A stretch of 64,000 bases of DNA from Hofstenia miamia (GCA_900660155.1 CABFPE010000280.1:804703-868702); one strand, 5' to 3'; shown: positions 26,001-38,218, numbered from the stretch's first letter. Notes: generated by a model from the sequence alone, not told the origin. Numbers and translations are program-made.

Positions 26001-26770
26001 TCAGAAGCCATTAAAGCCAGTAGAATGGGTGAGTATAAAATTTTACAAGAGAAACTCATCGCAGGAGGAAATTCTGAGCATGTATTTATTGATGGCAAGC
26101 TAACTATAACTGATATTTTTCTGCGGGGACTACTGATTCATATGCAACTACAAGTGATACAGGAAAAATTTGCCACACTACAGCCTCGTGTCCTTATTCT
26201 CTTCCAGGCCGCTGGAGATTTAATGTGGATAAACAATGTTGAAACAGTGACTCAGTACAACGATGTTATGAAGAGAATTGAAATTATTACAATGTTACAA
26301 GCCAATGTATCTGATCTGGAAGAGATGACGCTAAGTCAAGTTCAAGAATACTGCTCACTATTTATTGATCATGCAACTACCATGGGGTCCTTTGCGACAA
26401 GTCTTTCTACATTTTTACCCCGAAACTGAGATTAGCGCTGACGATGCTCACATGTGTGATACTGACGTGATGATGACATTAATGATTGCACTAAAGGGCC
26501 TTTGGCTTTACGAGCAGTTCTATGATACATTTACTAGGTGGCTGAACAACCTCAGGAGAAATTGTCCTGTCAGCAATTGAATGCCCACCATCAAATTTCT
26601 ACAGCTGAAGGACGAGGTGGTTATGCAAAGAGAAGTACTTATGCAGATAACCCGAGAGGCACACTATGTGGAAGTCACAACCTGGGATGGTGAACTCACT
26701 ACAAAGATGATCATGGCCACACAAAACATCGTTTCTGGGCCAGCCCTTCAACTGCTAGCTGAAAATTAAT
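23085..26770 (+). mobile_element. LTR element: extra 3' coding region, unrecognised
   Basis: About 3.6 kb between integrase and the polypurine run, mostly open on the element's strand and protein-like in composition. It occupies the position where some Metaviridae carry env, but I see no signal peptide, transmembrane anchor, furin-type site or Cys-rich ectodomain pattern, so it is not an obvious envelope. One segment (about 25900-25960) is Lys/Pro-rich. No known domain recognised. Confidence 0.6.
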
Positions 26771-26772
26771 TT

Positions 26773-26786
26773 GAGCAAGGGGGGCG
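26773..26786 (+). other. polypurine tract of LTR element
   Basis: A purine-rich run with six consecutive G just before the TG that opens the 3' LTR. This is the expected primer site for plus-strand synthesis in LTR elements. Confidence 0.7.
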
Positions 26787-27233
26787 TGTAGAGTCGCTCA
26801 GGGATTTTGTTGATTTTATTCTTTTAAAACTTTACTTTGTATTATTACCTCACTATGACGTTAGTAGCTATTTTCGATCTTAGGTTACTATTGCTAGTTT
26901 GATGTCCCCTCAATGGTGCTTATTGTTGCTCAAATTTAATTTTGCGAGGGAAAAGAATTTGATCATGTTAAACTACATTGACATCTGATTATTGTAAACA
27001 AAGGCAGGTAATAGTTAAACATTTGTATAAAACCTGAGGAAAATGTAGCAATAGCTTAATAGATTTTATCTACTCTCAACTGCTGTCTTTACCATTGTAT
27101 TTTCTATTTATTTATTATCTTTATGAAACTTATTGCTTAAGATCAGCAACAATTCGGGAGTGCTTTCACTAGCATGGGGCGACAAGTTGCTTCTGGGGGT
27201 CTTTTGATTACCCAGTCCGAATTGTGGACTCAT
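26787..27233 (+). repeat. 3' LTR, partial, running into a gap
   Basis: Starts TGTAGAGTCGCTCAGGG directly after the polypurine run. At least 447 bp are visible, and no CA end was confirmed before the gap. The bases right after the upstream gap (GATTCTACA then TGGTGACCATAACAGG at 17211) fit an LTR end followed by a tRNA primer-binding site, which would put the 5' LTR inside the 16205-17204 gap. A TATA-like AAA/TATAAAA stretch lies near 27026. Confidence 0.65.
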
Positions 27234-27546
27234 NNNNNNNNNNNNNNNNNNNNNNNNNNNNNNNNNNNNNNNNNNNNNNNNNNNNNNNNNNNNNNNNNNN
27301 NNNNNNNNNNNNNNNNNNNNNNNNNNNNNNNNNNNNNNNNNNNNNNNNNNNNNNNNNNNNNNNNNNNNNNNNNNNNNNNNNNNNNNNNNNNNNNNNNNNN
27401 NNNNNNNNNNNNNNNNNNNNNNNNNNNNNNNNNNNNNNNNNNNNNNNNNNNNNNNNNNNNNNNNNNNNNNNNNNNNNNNNNNNNNNNNNNNNNNNNNNNN
27501 NNNNNNNNNNNNNNNNNNNNNNNNNNNNNNNNNNNNNNNNNNNNNN
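27234..27546. other. assembly gap, 313 N
   Basis: An estimated-size gap, probably holding the end of the 3' LTR. Confidence 0.99.
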
Positions 27547-28678
27547 AGATAGAAATTAAGCAAGTGAGACAAATAGGGTAGCACCAGTCAATAGGTTAAG
27601 CACTTTACTTTTGGATGTTCCACTTCGGCTGGAAGCCATAGGAATTGGTCATCTTGGATCTTACCTAAAGTAGTTTTGTTACTTGGATGAATTACCAATG
27701 TTACACCTATAAATTATAAATTCTATGTTATTCCTTTTTCTGGAATTGTGGCTGTTCTGTAAACGTTATTCAAACCTTCTGCAGAGTCAATTAAGTTTCT
27801 AGTTAAGTTTCCCTACCAGCCAATGATTCTACATTAGTGCCACATGCATTAGTTGACTTTTCAACCATCAAATAACATGGCTTGTTTTGAAAAATATTGT
27901 TGTTTCATTCTCACATCATTTAAGCTTTTTTTAATGAAACTGTGTATGAATAGTGTTTTTCCTCAGAAATTTTCAAAAGCTTGTTCTTAATTTTGGCAAT
28001 AGCAAAATGCTTGTTAAAACCTTTCTAAAGTGACATCCCCAAAAGTTAACCATTTTATCATTTTATTAATGCAAAGCTCAGTAACATTAAATTGCAAGTG
28101 AGAAAGTAATCTAGACAGGCTCTTGATGTTATGGGACAAAATGTAACTAGTTCCTTTCCCAGTAGAATTCAAAGGCACAGCTAAATAGTGTTAAAACATA
28201 TGCAAAATTATCAAGGGCAATTTCTAAGTGAAATTCAAGTTCAGTGAATTATATTTAAGCATTGCAAACCCAAAAACAAAAGATACAACTATGTAACCCA
28301 TGAAAGTCAGGTATTCTACATGGCAATTTTAGATTAATTAATTTTATTAAATTAAAGCTTCCCAAATTTTAAGAAAGCTCAGTTTTAGATTGCACAAACA
28401 TTCTAACTAGTTTATACATTGCTTGCATTATGCAAAAACAAATTTTATTTTGCCTTTAGTAACCTTAATTAACTAGATTTTGATTTTATGTTTTTTAATA
28501 AATATGGTTTTCTTTTTATAAACAGTACCTATAATCAAGATTTTTTATACTCATCTTATTTTGATTATTGTATTAACTAACAAATGCATGTTGAAATAAA
28601 TCAAAAAATTGGAATTTGAATAAGCCTTATTCACAGTGTCATGAGCTCATATTGATGGCTAGGCTTTTTATGTAGCTA

Positions 28679-29470
28679 GTGTTGCAATGGTATGAAATCA
28701 GCAAGCAATAATAATAACCTATCTATTGAGGGTTTCAAGTTGAAATATGGATTTACTGGTGCTACAAAATTATAACTAATTCCTCTTGCTATAATACCCT
28801 ATAATAATAAAAGTTAAAAGTAAACAGGAGATCATGTTAGGAAAGAGTGGCCACACTTGGCTGACCTGATACAGATAACCTTAAGAAAGATTCATATAAG
28901 ATTAGAGCCTTAACTAAGATAAAGAATAAAGAAGCCCTAACTCTTGTGTGCAATAGTGAAACCTACATACTAAGTAAAAAACCTAAACTCAGTGCAACTC
29001 TCATTTCATAAAATTTTGGTGATAGCAATAAAGGTTAATTTTAGCTACAAATGAAATGCAGTACAACAACAACTGTAACTGTACACCTAACCTAAGTTAA
29101 AGTGACATGCCAGTCAAGCTGTACCACATTTGGGTGAAATTAGAAACAGAATTTTTATTAAAATATAAAGTCAAGAAAAAATGTGAAAATCAAATTTACT
29201 GAGAATAACTGAAGAGAATATTAATATACAAATTGCACATATTTATATGAAATAAAACTAGTATTGTAAACAAAATCATTCCATTGAAAAATAAGGGCAA
29301 ATATCTGACAGGTACAAACATGGTTTTCTGCTACACTAATTTTACCAAATCACTATTTAGCAGACATTTAAGACTAAAAATATAGCACCATTTGTCATTT
29401 TGTCAAATCAACAATTAAAATAATATCACAAGATTAATATTTAAATTGCAACAAATAAAGAATTAACTAG
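28679..29470. repeat. left arm of a ~4-kb imperfect inverted repeat
   Basis: About 790 bp whose reverse complement is found as 31979-32655 (outer part) and 30662-30795 (inner part). Similarity is imperfect but continuous; for example, the stretch around AAGTAAACAGGAGATCATG is shared. No terminal repeats or target duplication were made out. RNA from this stretch could fold into a long hairpin. Confidence 0.85.
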
Positions 29471-30661
29471 GTTAAGATGGATAGGACTGTTTCTAAGTTA
29501 ATCTTACAGAGCTTTCAAGAACTTTTCATGCACTCTCTAAAATCACTTTAAATTATGTGAAAAAATGTCATATTGTTATTATAAGTTCACATTTTCCAGT
29601 TGTCATATATATTTGGAAGTATTGATATTTAAATTAAATATTCAGCATAAGTATAATCTCTCAGTAGATTCTATGTTAAAATTTGATATTAAAACAAAAC
29701 TGAATACACATTCATTGTTGTTTTAATAAATTTCATTGCACTGAAAATCATAGTTTTTACTATTTTCACTAAAATAACTTTTTATATTTATAATTCATCA
29801 AAAATTTGCTCTCTTTGAGAAACTATGACCAGCTAATTATAAAATGATCTTATGTAGTTTTTATAAAGAAAATCTTTAACAAAAAAAGAAAAGACTTTTA
29901 AAACAAAGTCAAACAAATCAACATAAACTTCATAGGAAACTAAGGCAAGTCTATGGACCTTTCCCAACAATAATATGCTAATGTTTAAAATCAAAATCAT
30001 GAACTTGTGCTACTATTAAATTTGGTGTATATGCAACATAAATTTGACAATTCACTTATAAAGCTATTATTTTGATCCTCAGAAAGTGCTTGCTGAATTT
30101 TAGACCAAGAAGAAACAATTTAAAAATCAATACTGCCAATTTCATGTGAATTATTAATTTGCTAATTTAGCATTTGAATTTCTGCTGCACTAAATGTAAT
30201 CAATTGAAAATTAGAAATTATGATAAAAATATAGAATTTTTAATGCATTCAAAACTTCAAATAATAGAACCTAGAAACAATTAATGTCCAGATATTCTAA
30301 TTCTAAAATCAAAAGTAGAATTAAAGAATGTACATAAATTCAAGACTTCAGATCAAGATTGCATATAATTTTGAAAATTGAGTATAATAAAACAATTTTC
30401 AAAATAAACAAGATTGAGAACTCAAGATTTTGAAAAACCTGGTTGGTTGCAAAACTTAAAAAAATTATGTTATGTATGTCAAAAAATATATCTTTTTTGT
30501 TTAATCTTTATATCAATTAGTATTCTATTCAGCCTAGATCACTACTAGTAGGATTGGGACATCAGACATGGCTGAAATGAAAATGAGAGAAGTATTTCAA
30601 GAATTAAAAACTGTTAGAGCATGATTTTAATATAAGATAATATATTGTGGCATAAAGACTG

Positions 30662-32655
30662 TTAATTTCTTTGATTTTAGAGCAATTTAAGTATTAATCT
30701 TATGATTTATTTCAATTGATAATTTGACAAAATAGCAAATGGTGCTATATTTTAGTTTTAAATTTCTGCTAAATATTAATTCAGTAAAATTAGGGGGGTA
30801 CAGACGTTTCACTAACTGGATATTTCACTAACTGAATGTTTAGCTAACTGGATGTTTCACTAACCAGATGTTTTGCTAACTGGATATTTCGCTAACTGGA
30901 TATTTCACTAACCAGACGTTTCACTAACTGGATGTTTCACTAACTACCTGTCCTATTAAAATATTATGTTGATGACGTAAAATAAACATCTCTACTAAAC
31001 GATTTATATATATATATAGCATGAAGATCTGTTAAAAGCAAGCAAATCACGTTAAGAGTGAAACAAAATCTCTCTCTAAAACTGAATTGCTAGCAATTCT
31101 ATATAGTAATAAACATATAAGAATAATCGGATGGCAATATCACCAAGGTGCTTAAATACTTTTAAAGCAACAGCATGACAGAATGTTCACCTTATTATGT
31201 TATATTATTACCGTATTTACTCATGTATAAGCTGCACCTTTTTCCAAGAAAAATTGCTCCCAAAGCGGGGGTTCAGCTTATCTATGGAAACAACACTTGA
31301 AAACCCTCCCGTGAAAATACCTATGTTCTGTGATTATTGATACCATCAAACAAATCTAGTGTATTCTGCATAACATTTCTTTTTGTTGTAAATACATATT
31401 AATTCATTCTACAATAATTTACAGAACTACAGCCAATATCTCCTGAAGTAAAATCATTGAACAGATTGGATTCAAACTGACAGATTCCCATAACTCACTA
31501 AAAGATATTGGTATGATACCATTTCACAACTTTTCGTTAGCAATAAAGTGTAGTTATTGCAATACTACATCACAAAATTATTTTACAATTACATTGCGGG
31601 CTTGAAAAAGTAAAAAAAACAAATTCAGAAAGTTTGTCACAATTTAAAACAAATTTATTTATTAAAACAATCAAAAATTATTAATAAAGTCTGCATTCTG
31701 AACTGTAAATCACCGTGTCGAATTTTAGGTATTACAAGTGAAGAGTTATTTTACATAAAACAATTTCACATTAATTCATTTTGTCAGTTAGTGAAATATC
31801 CAGTTAGTGAAACGTCCAGTTAGTGAAATATCCAGTTAGTGAATTATCCAGTTAGTGAAATATCCAGTTAGCAAAACATCCAGTTAGTGAAACGTCTGGT
31901 TAGTGAAATATCCAGTTAGTGAAACGTCTGGGTTAGTGAAATATCAAGTTAGTGAAACATCTGTAGACCAAATTAGGGTAGCAGCAGACCAAATTTGTAC
32001 CTGTCAGATATTGATCAATATTTTTCTATAGTATGATTTTGTTTATGATAACTTGTTTAATTTCATATAAAAAGGTTTGATTTGTATATTTATATTCTCT
32101 TCAGTTATTCTCAGTAAATTTGTTTTTTACTTTTTATCTTGACTTTATATTTTAATAAAAAGTAGGTGTTTCTAAATTTGCATGTGTAGTTAAAGGGCAC
32201 CCAGATGTGGTACAGCTTGGCTGTAATGTCACTTTAATTTAGGTTAGGTATATGGTTAAGGTTTTTTGTACTGCATTTCATTTGTAAATAAAATTAACCT
32301 TTATTGCTATTACTAAAATTGCACAAAATGAGAAACACACTGAGTTTAGGTTCTTACTTTGCATCTAGGTTTCCCTCACTGCACCCAAAAGTTAGAGCAT
32401 CTTTATTCTTTTTTTCTTAAATAGAGCTCTTGTCTTATACACCTCTTTCTTAAGATGATCTGTATCAGGTTCATCCAAGTGTGGTCACTCTTCCCTAACA
32501 TGATCTCCTGTTTACTTTAAACCTTTTTTAGGATAGGGTATTTTAGCAGGAGGTGTTAGTTATTAGGTTGTAGCACTGGTATATGCTTTGACTTGAAATC
32601 CTCAATAGATAGATTAGTAGGATTCCTCACTGATTTCATACCAATGCCACAATAT
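30662..32655. repeat. right arm of the inverted repeat, interrupted
   Basis: Inner part 30662-30795 and outer part 31979-32655 together complement the left arm at 28679-29470. The two parts are separated only by the Foldback-like insertion at 30796-31969, and the left arm serves as the empty-site reference showing that these parts were once adjacent. Confidence 0.85.
30796..31969. mobile_element. Foldback-like transposon with minisatellite TIRs
   Basis: A 1,174-bp element flanked by a 9-bp direct repeat AAATTAGGG (30787-30795 and 31970-31978). Its ends are inverted: GGGTACAGACGTTTCAC at left versus GGTCTACAGATGTTTCAC read inward from the right. Both termini are arrays of a 16-bp unit (GTTTCACTAACTGGAT and variants): about 9 units at 30801-30945 and, inverted, about 11 at 31784-31965. 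TIRs made of short tandem repeats plus a 9-bp target duplication are the defining traits of Drosophila Foldback elements. The ~840-bp core encodes nothing recognisable, so it is non-autonomous. It keeps about ten or more CpGs inside a CpG desert, implying late arrival. Confidence 0.88.
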
Positions 32656-35600
32656 TTAAAAAAAATATATGAATGTCTTTAAATGAATTTCAATTAATTT
32701 TTTATTTAGCTTAGATCATTGAAATATGGAATTGCAGCAAAAAGAATGTAAATATGTGATATATTTTCAATACAATGCAGTAGCCTATGGCTGGCCTATG
32801 TGATTGGTAGCAAGAGTAGTTACGAATTTACATCTCATTGCTAGTTATTATGGCATAAGGGGTGATGAGAAAAGAAAATAAAGAAATTTAATACTTTTGA
32901 TTTCCATTAATTATTATTTTTGATGATGCTTTTATATCAATTCACTTAGCAACATTACAGCATTAGTTCTTGTTGACAAAAAGAGTTAACTGAAACTGCT
33001 TAGCTAAATTTATAACATGTTGTGGAAATGTCCTTATGAAAATTACATAGGAAATTAAAACAGCATCAATAGGCAAGTACATGTTGTTTGTTTGTACAAA
33101 ATACTATAAAAACTGTAAGCAAGTTTTAGAATATATATAAAATAAATCACTTAGGTTTATATTTGCTTTGTATCAGATTTGATTATATAATGCAAATGAT
33201 AACTAAAATATTCAGGCACACCAGTAGTATTCTGGAACCCTGTGGTGCATTTACAAGCTTTCAGGTGGCTGCCATCAGCAGCTTTCCTATTGATTTGATT
33301 CATTTTATAACTTATGTCATCAAACAGCTGGATGGCTGACCATAGGTTAACCACATATTTTAGATCCAAATTCTCATATAGTATTAAATATAATAAGCTT
33401 ATTATACATATGAGGTGTCTATGAGCACCCTATTAATTTGTTACAGTTTATATTAAGTAATTGTGGACCTTCAACTGTCATCTTTCTGTAGGTCACATGG
33501 GTTGCTTACAAGTATCCAGGATCATGTAGTTATTTATGTTTAGGGCTATTTACATGTAGAGTACATAAGAAGTGAAAGATGCCAGTTTGCCTTAATTCCA
33601 TTTTTACTCTTTCTAATAACAAGAGCAATCAATGTCCAAATTCATTAAAGGTAAGTAACACTAGGATGCATTGCACAATACCACATAAACTACAATCACT
33701 GAGAGAACTTTGTGAGTCACAGCTATTTGCATAGTAAATGTGATCACTGCTGGATATTGATTCTTCTTGATCTCATGGTTCAGCTTCAGGTTTTGACCTG
33801 GTCATCTAATGCTGTCAATGATATAAATGGAAATTGGTTCATTATTTATAAGCAATGTAGGTGCAATTGTGATTAATAACTTAAATAATTGTGATAAGTT
33901 GGATGGCAGAGATACATTGGAATCTCACCAGTCATAAAGAAATACAAATTGACTAAGCAAAGTAATAGTTAAAGCTAATTATGGTCAATCTCTAACAAGT
34001 GGGGATTCTACATTATCTCAGGTGTTTAGACCAGCAATTCTATCAAAATGTGACAGATCACTTGTATCCAAACACATAATATGATGATAGCCATACAATA
34101 CTATGCAATTCATTTTCTCAAGAAATTTAGAAAATCAAATAAAAGAATACTAAGCAAAATTGCCATTTTGATTTTCTAGATATTTATAAGTCTTTTGAAA
34201 CTTTGTTTAGATTAAATATTGAAATTTGATTATGTTGAAAACATTGCAGTTTCTACTCTTTTGTAATAGATAGCTAATTTTAACATTCATTCATTATTTG
34301 TGATAGATTTGCTTATCAAATTGTATTAGTTGTTTATATGGACAGTCTATTCCACTCCTTTAAATTGAGACTTATATATTACTTTCAAATGGTAAATGAA
34401 AATTTTTAAACACTAATGTCACTGTAAATGTAGAATTAGGATTACAAAAATTAGGGAGAGTTTGCTCTCTCATGACACCAATGCATTTAATAAGTTAATA
34501 ATTGAATGTATTACTCAAGGTAAACAGGAATCTGGAACAATCTCTACAATACTATTGACAAGTACAATAATACAGAAATTCATTTCATTCAGATTTTTAA
34601 CAAATGGCTAGGCTGCTGCTTGCAGCAATAATGTTCCAAATTTTTTGTTTCAATAAGCAGATGTATTAGAAACAGTGTGTTGAAAATCTGTAAAATACTT
34701 AATAAAACTAATAAGCTTGCACCAAATAACTATATTATTAGCCCATTATTGGAATGACACAAACACAAATGAGTGCATATAAGTTAAATTTGTAATATAC
34801 TATAAAGTACAAAACATTAGGCATATAACATTCACTAGCTTTTATTTGTTTGCACTTCATAGATGTTGCACATAATATTATGATCAACTATGCAAAACAA
34901 ACCATATGTAATTGTACATTTACAAACAAATTTACATCCAATTCAAATATATTTATTGATATGAAAATTGTTGCCTAAAAACTTTCTAATGTATGATGTC
35001 CTATCAAAGTGCTGTCCCTTATACACCCTTTTGAACCTGTCTACACCTTGAGATATTTAGGATCCATTTTGAGAAATGTGGTATCCATTTTAAGTAGCAA
35101 AACTCTAAGATGGTATTTGAATGTTAAGCACTCAAACTTGAGTGTGCAAATCTTGATCAGAAAAACTCACAAGAGAAATGATCAATACTTGAACAAGGAT
35201 CCACTTGAAGACACTATAAAATTTGAAAAATTTTAAATTTACATTTCTTTATAAATTTCAAATATTTATTTTTTAGCTTACAAAACTTGAAATTACTGTA
35301 AAATTAATTATATTTTTCCCTGAAAAAACTTGGAATATTAAAAACTAAAACAAACTCAGAATTTTTCATGAAAAAATACTTGAACTCAAAGTGTAAAAAC
35401 TTAAACTCAAAGCAGGTAACTTAAACTTGACTCAAAAACCCTGCTCTCTGGCAGTTTCTAATTGTTGATGACTTTGGGGAAATGGGATAGCATTGAGCAA
35501 AAAAGCATTATCAGTAAGGTAAAAAGCATCATAAATTAAAATGTTAAGTAGTTCTTGTAGCTTAAGTGATTAGTGAATGTTCAACTTGTGTAAGATGGGA

Positions 35601-35922
35601 AAATTACAAATGCAGGAGAGTAGTGATATACAATTTCAATGCTTATCACATATTATTACTATTTTAACTAGATGTTCTTAATCAATTTCCCAATTATGTT
35701 GCTCCATTCAAATATTGTGACAACTTAAGGATAATTTCTAATGGTTTTTACTTTTTTTCATTCTATAAAATTTCAAATCTCTTAAAAAATTTCTCTCACA
35801 ATGGACATTTTTTGTAATTTTGTTAAGGGAAATGTGTCCATTAAATAATAATTAGGAAGGATTTGAGATAAATTTTCAAAAATGAAAAAAAGTACCAACC
35901 ATTTCTGATACCTGCAAAATAG
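32656..35922. other. CpG-poor DNA without recognised exons
   Basis: A locally GC-richer stretch at 33220-33350 lies within a 70-codon minus-strand frame (33157-33369, includes NLWSAIQLFDDISYKMNQIN). It might be an exon or a conserved element but has no homology I can name. Otherwise nothing supportable. Confidence 0.3.
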
Positions 35923-38185
35923 CGCAATGACAAATCCGAGTACCAACCAATCTCTTCCCTAGTTTAATTCGTTGCCAGGTTACAATTTTTAAAAGTTCAC
36001 TAATTTATCGTCGTAACAGTTTTTCAGAAAACGTGTTTGCTAAAAAGTAATAACTTAATATTATTTTAGATTTCAAACTACTGCGAAGTTAAATAATGCA
36101 TTATCTTTTATTTATGGGAAATTCTATATATTTTAACAAACTCCTAATAAATTACGGTACATTTTGGAATGTAAAAATTTAAATTTAAACCCCTTAATTG
36201 TACAAGCATTATTTTTTGTTTAAATTTATAATGCTTTGATTTAAAAATTTCGCATTGCTAGTTATTTGCCCACTTCCAATCGTGTTTCACATTTAGACAA
36301 TGTAACTAAATTCATTTGAGTTTAAAACATAGTTTGAGAATTTCGTAGTTTCGTCTTGTTTTATTATTTTCCAATGTCAATTCCGAATACAGTGATTTTG
36401 TGAAATATGCATTTACATTTGCTACTAATGTATTTGTTATAATTCGTTTTTAGCTTAAACTTGGTAATCAGTATTGATAATGTTTCTAGCCTTATTTGCT
36501 ATTTTAGCTCCATTATTTTCCTACAGCTTTTCTAAATTATTTAAAATTCGTGGTACTTAATGCATTAATTTTAGATCCCTAACTAGACTGCGGGGTAAAA
36601 ACTAACAAATTAAGATATGCCTCCCAAAATGATTTAAATAATGGTTTCAAAGGTTGCTTAGGTTTCTATTGAATTTCACATTTTGAAATGACTACTACTT
36701 GTTACTAAGCTTTCCCTATACTGAATCTAGATAAATTTCAAATTATTTGTAGGTATCGCACAGCGGTATTTATATTTTTGCTAAAAGGTTTAAATATTCG
36801 TTTAGTTATGTTTTTTCATTTATTAGTAACATAAATAGGTATATGCAGGGCTTTCATTTTGCTGTTAGCAGCTAAAGAAGCTGTTAACAGCAACCCTTTT
36901 GCTGTTAACAGCTGCGATATTTTTCACTTAGTTCTTACTATGAATCAATAAAAAATTAGTGGATCGGCTCGGACATTGAAAGGATAAGAGAGAAGGGTTT
37001 TTTGTGGTCTTGATCATGTTAAAATATTGAAAAATAGACTTAGTTTTTAAAGGTATTAAATGTTTTGCTAAGCATTTTTGATTTACCTAATCAAAATTAC
37101 TTGAGGGGGAGGGGGCGACCACTCCTTTGGGACCAGCTACGAAAAAAATTGAAAATAGTTCACGTTAATTCACATTTGCTTAAAAACTTCGTCAAACTAA
37201 TTGAGCAAAGTATTTTCACACAATATTTATGTAGTTTGTTAGAATTAGTAGAAAATGTTTCTTTCAACATCCGCAATTACTGTGCTCATTATTTGTATAC
37301 AGCCGAGGGGAAAGTGTCAATCACTCCCATTTTAGAACGCCTCTGATACCTGGTGCTTCGTAAATGTTTTTTGAAAATTTTGCCAAGTGTGAATTCAATC
37401 ATCCATTTTACAAACAGCACACAACACAATTTTGAAATGTCTCAAAATAAAAAATGAATATTAATAAAAATCCAAATGTAAACTGTAATTGATATGTTGA
37501 ATCAACCTCTAAAAATGGTGTTTGTTGATTACTTGGGACTGCAAGTATCTTTTATCAATTACTACAGCACTGGTTTGAATTCTTGTGCCTTTTTGATGGC
37601 CTGTTGAGGAGATTGAAAGACATTGATAGTGTGTTAACAACACAGGTAATATGTCAAAATGGGTTAAATTTTATATGCTGTTTTAAGCAGCACTTGTTTG
37701 CAGTTGGTAGCCCTGCTTATATGGCTTCAGTATATACATTCACGTTTGTATTGTGAGTTTTGAATTTTAGCAGTTTTTTGTAAAATAATCTTTTTATTAT
37801 TATAGTAACCCATGCAAAATTTTCTTTAAAGAAATTAAATTTTTGTTCAATATTTACGGCAGAATCAATGGGGTTGAATGAATTGAGTGCTTTTCTGAAA
37901 CTTGTATATTTTATTGTTACAAGCGTTATTTATAATAGTTTGTTTAGTAGTGCATTGCTAATTAAATCCTTCAAATAAAAGGGATCTCTGAAATATCTAC
38001 TTAGATGTTCTTTTAAAAGCCTTTTTTAACGCAACCACTTCTTTCGCACACTTAAACTAAATGTCAACAACTTGTTTCCTTCTTCTTTGAACACAAAAGA
38101 TGGCAGGCATAAATGTTAATTGGAGATAGTATTACTTGTACTTCGGTGTAAATTGCAAACTTTATGAATTCAAATTAAATTCAAA
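35923..38185. other. non-coding, normal CpG; palindrome cluster
   Basis: CpGs return abruptly at 35923. On the minus strand, TTTTGCAG followed by GTATCAG near 35910 would make a good splice donor. A 93-codon + frame at 37065-37346 has no recognisable domain. Three 12-bp palindromes (GCTGTTAGCAGC, then two GCTGTTAACAGC) sit at 36861-36912. No gene established. Confidence 0.4.
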
Positions 38186-38186
38186 N

Positions 38187-38218
<32 letters not shown>
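38187..38218. repeat. (TA)n microsatellite after a single N
   Basis: Pure TA repeat, immediately preceded by a lone N at 38186, which marks an assembly join. Confidence 0.95.

Larger units (their letters stand above)
17205..27233 (+). mobile_element. broken Ty3/gypsy-type LTR retroelement
   Basis: A fossil element about 10 kb long in the visible part, bounded by gaps at both ends. Parts in order: leader and gag, protease, reverse transcriptase, RNase H, integrase, a further coding region of about 3.4 kb, a polypurine run and the start of the 3' LTR. The protease-RT-RNase H-integrase order places it in the Ty3/gypsy group. The copy is broken, with several breaks (very roughly five to ten), some of which may be assembly errors since joins of the single-N type also occur inside it. 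CpGs are still common and the domains easily readable, suggesting modest age. LTR-to-LTR dating is impossible because the 5' LTR is not in the assembly. Confidence 0.93.
27764..35922. other. CpG-depleted tract
   Basis: Reading through by eye, I find no CG dinucleotide between about 27764 and 35922 except one at 32822 and those inside the inserted element at 30796-31969. Neighbouring DNA on both sides has ordinary CpG numbers. The tract also lacks the (TA)n microsatellites found elsewhere. In invertebrates with mosaic methylation this is the signature of a long-term germline-methylated gene body, so this may be intronic sequence of a gene whose exons I could not identify. A chimeric contig is the main alternative. 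Confidence 0.75.

Noticed and set aside
31205-31290. hAT-like terminal sequence (CCGTATTTACTCATGTATAAG) inside the Foldback-like element
   Set aside because: It resembles a widespread MITE end, but no partner end or target duplication was found, so a nested insertion is not claimed.
33157-33369. Minus-strand exon within the CpG desert
   Set aside because: Locally higher GC but no recognised homology and no convincing splice sites.
37065-37346. 93-codon + strand gene
   Set aside because: No domain, no homologue recognised, and the length is not exceptional for AT-rich DNA.
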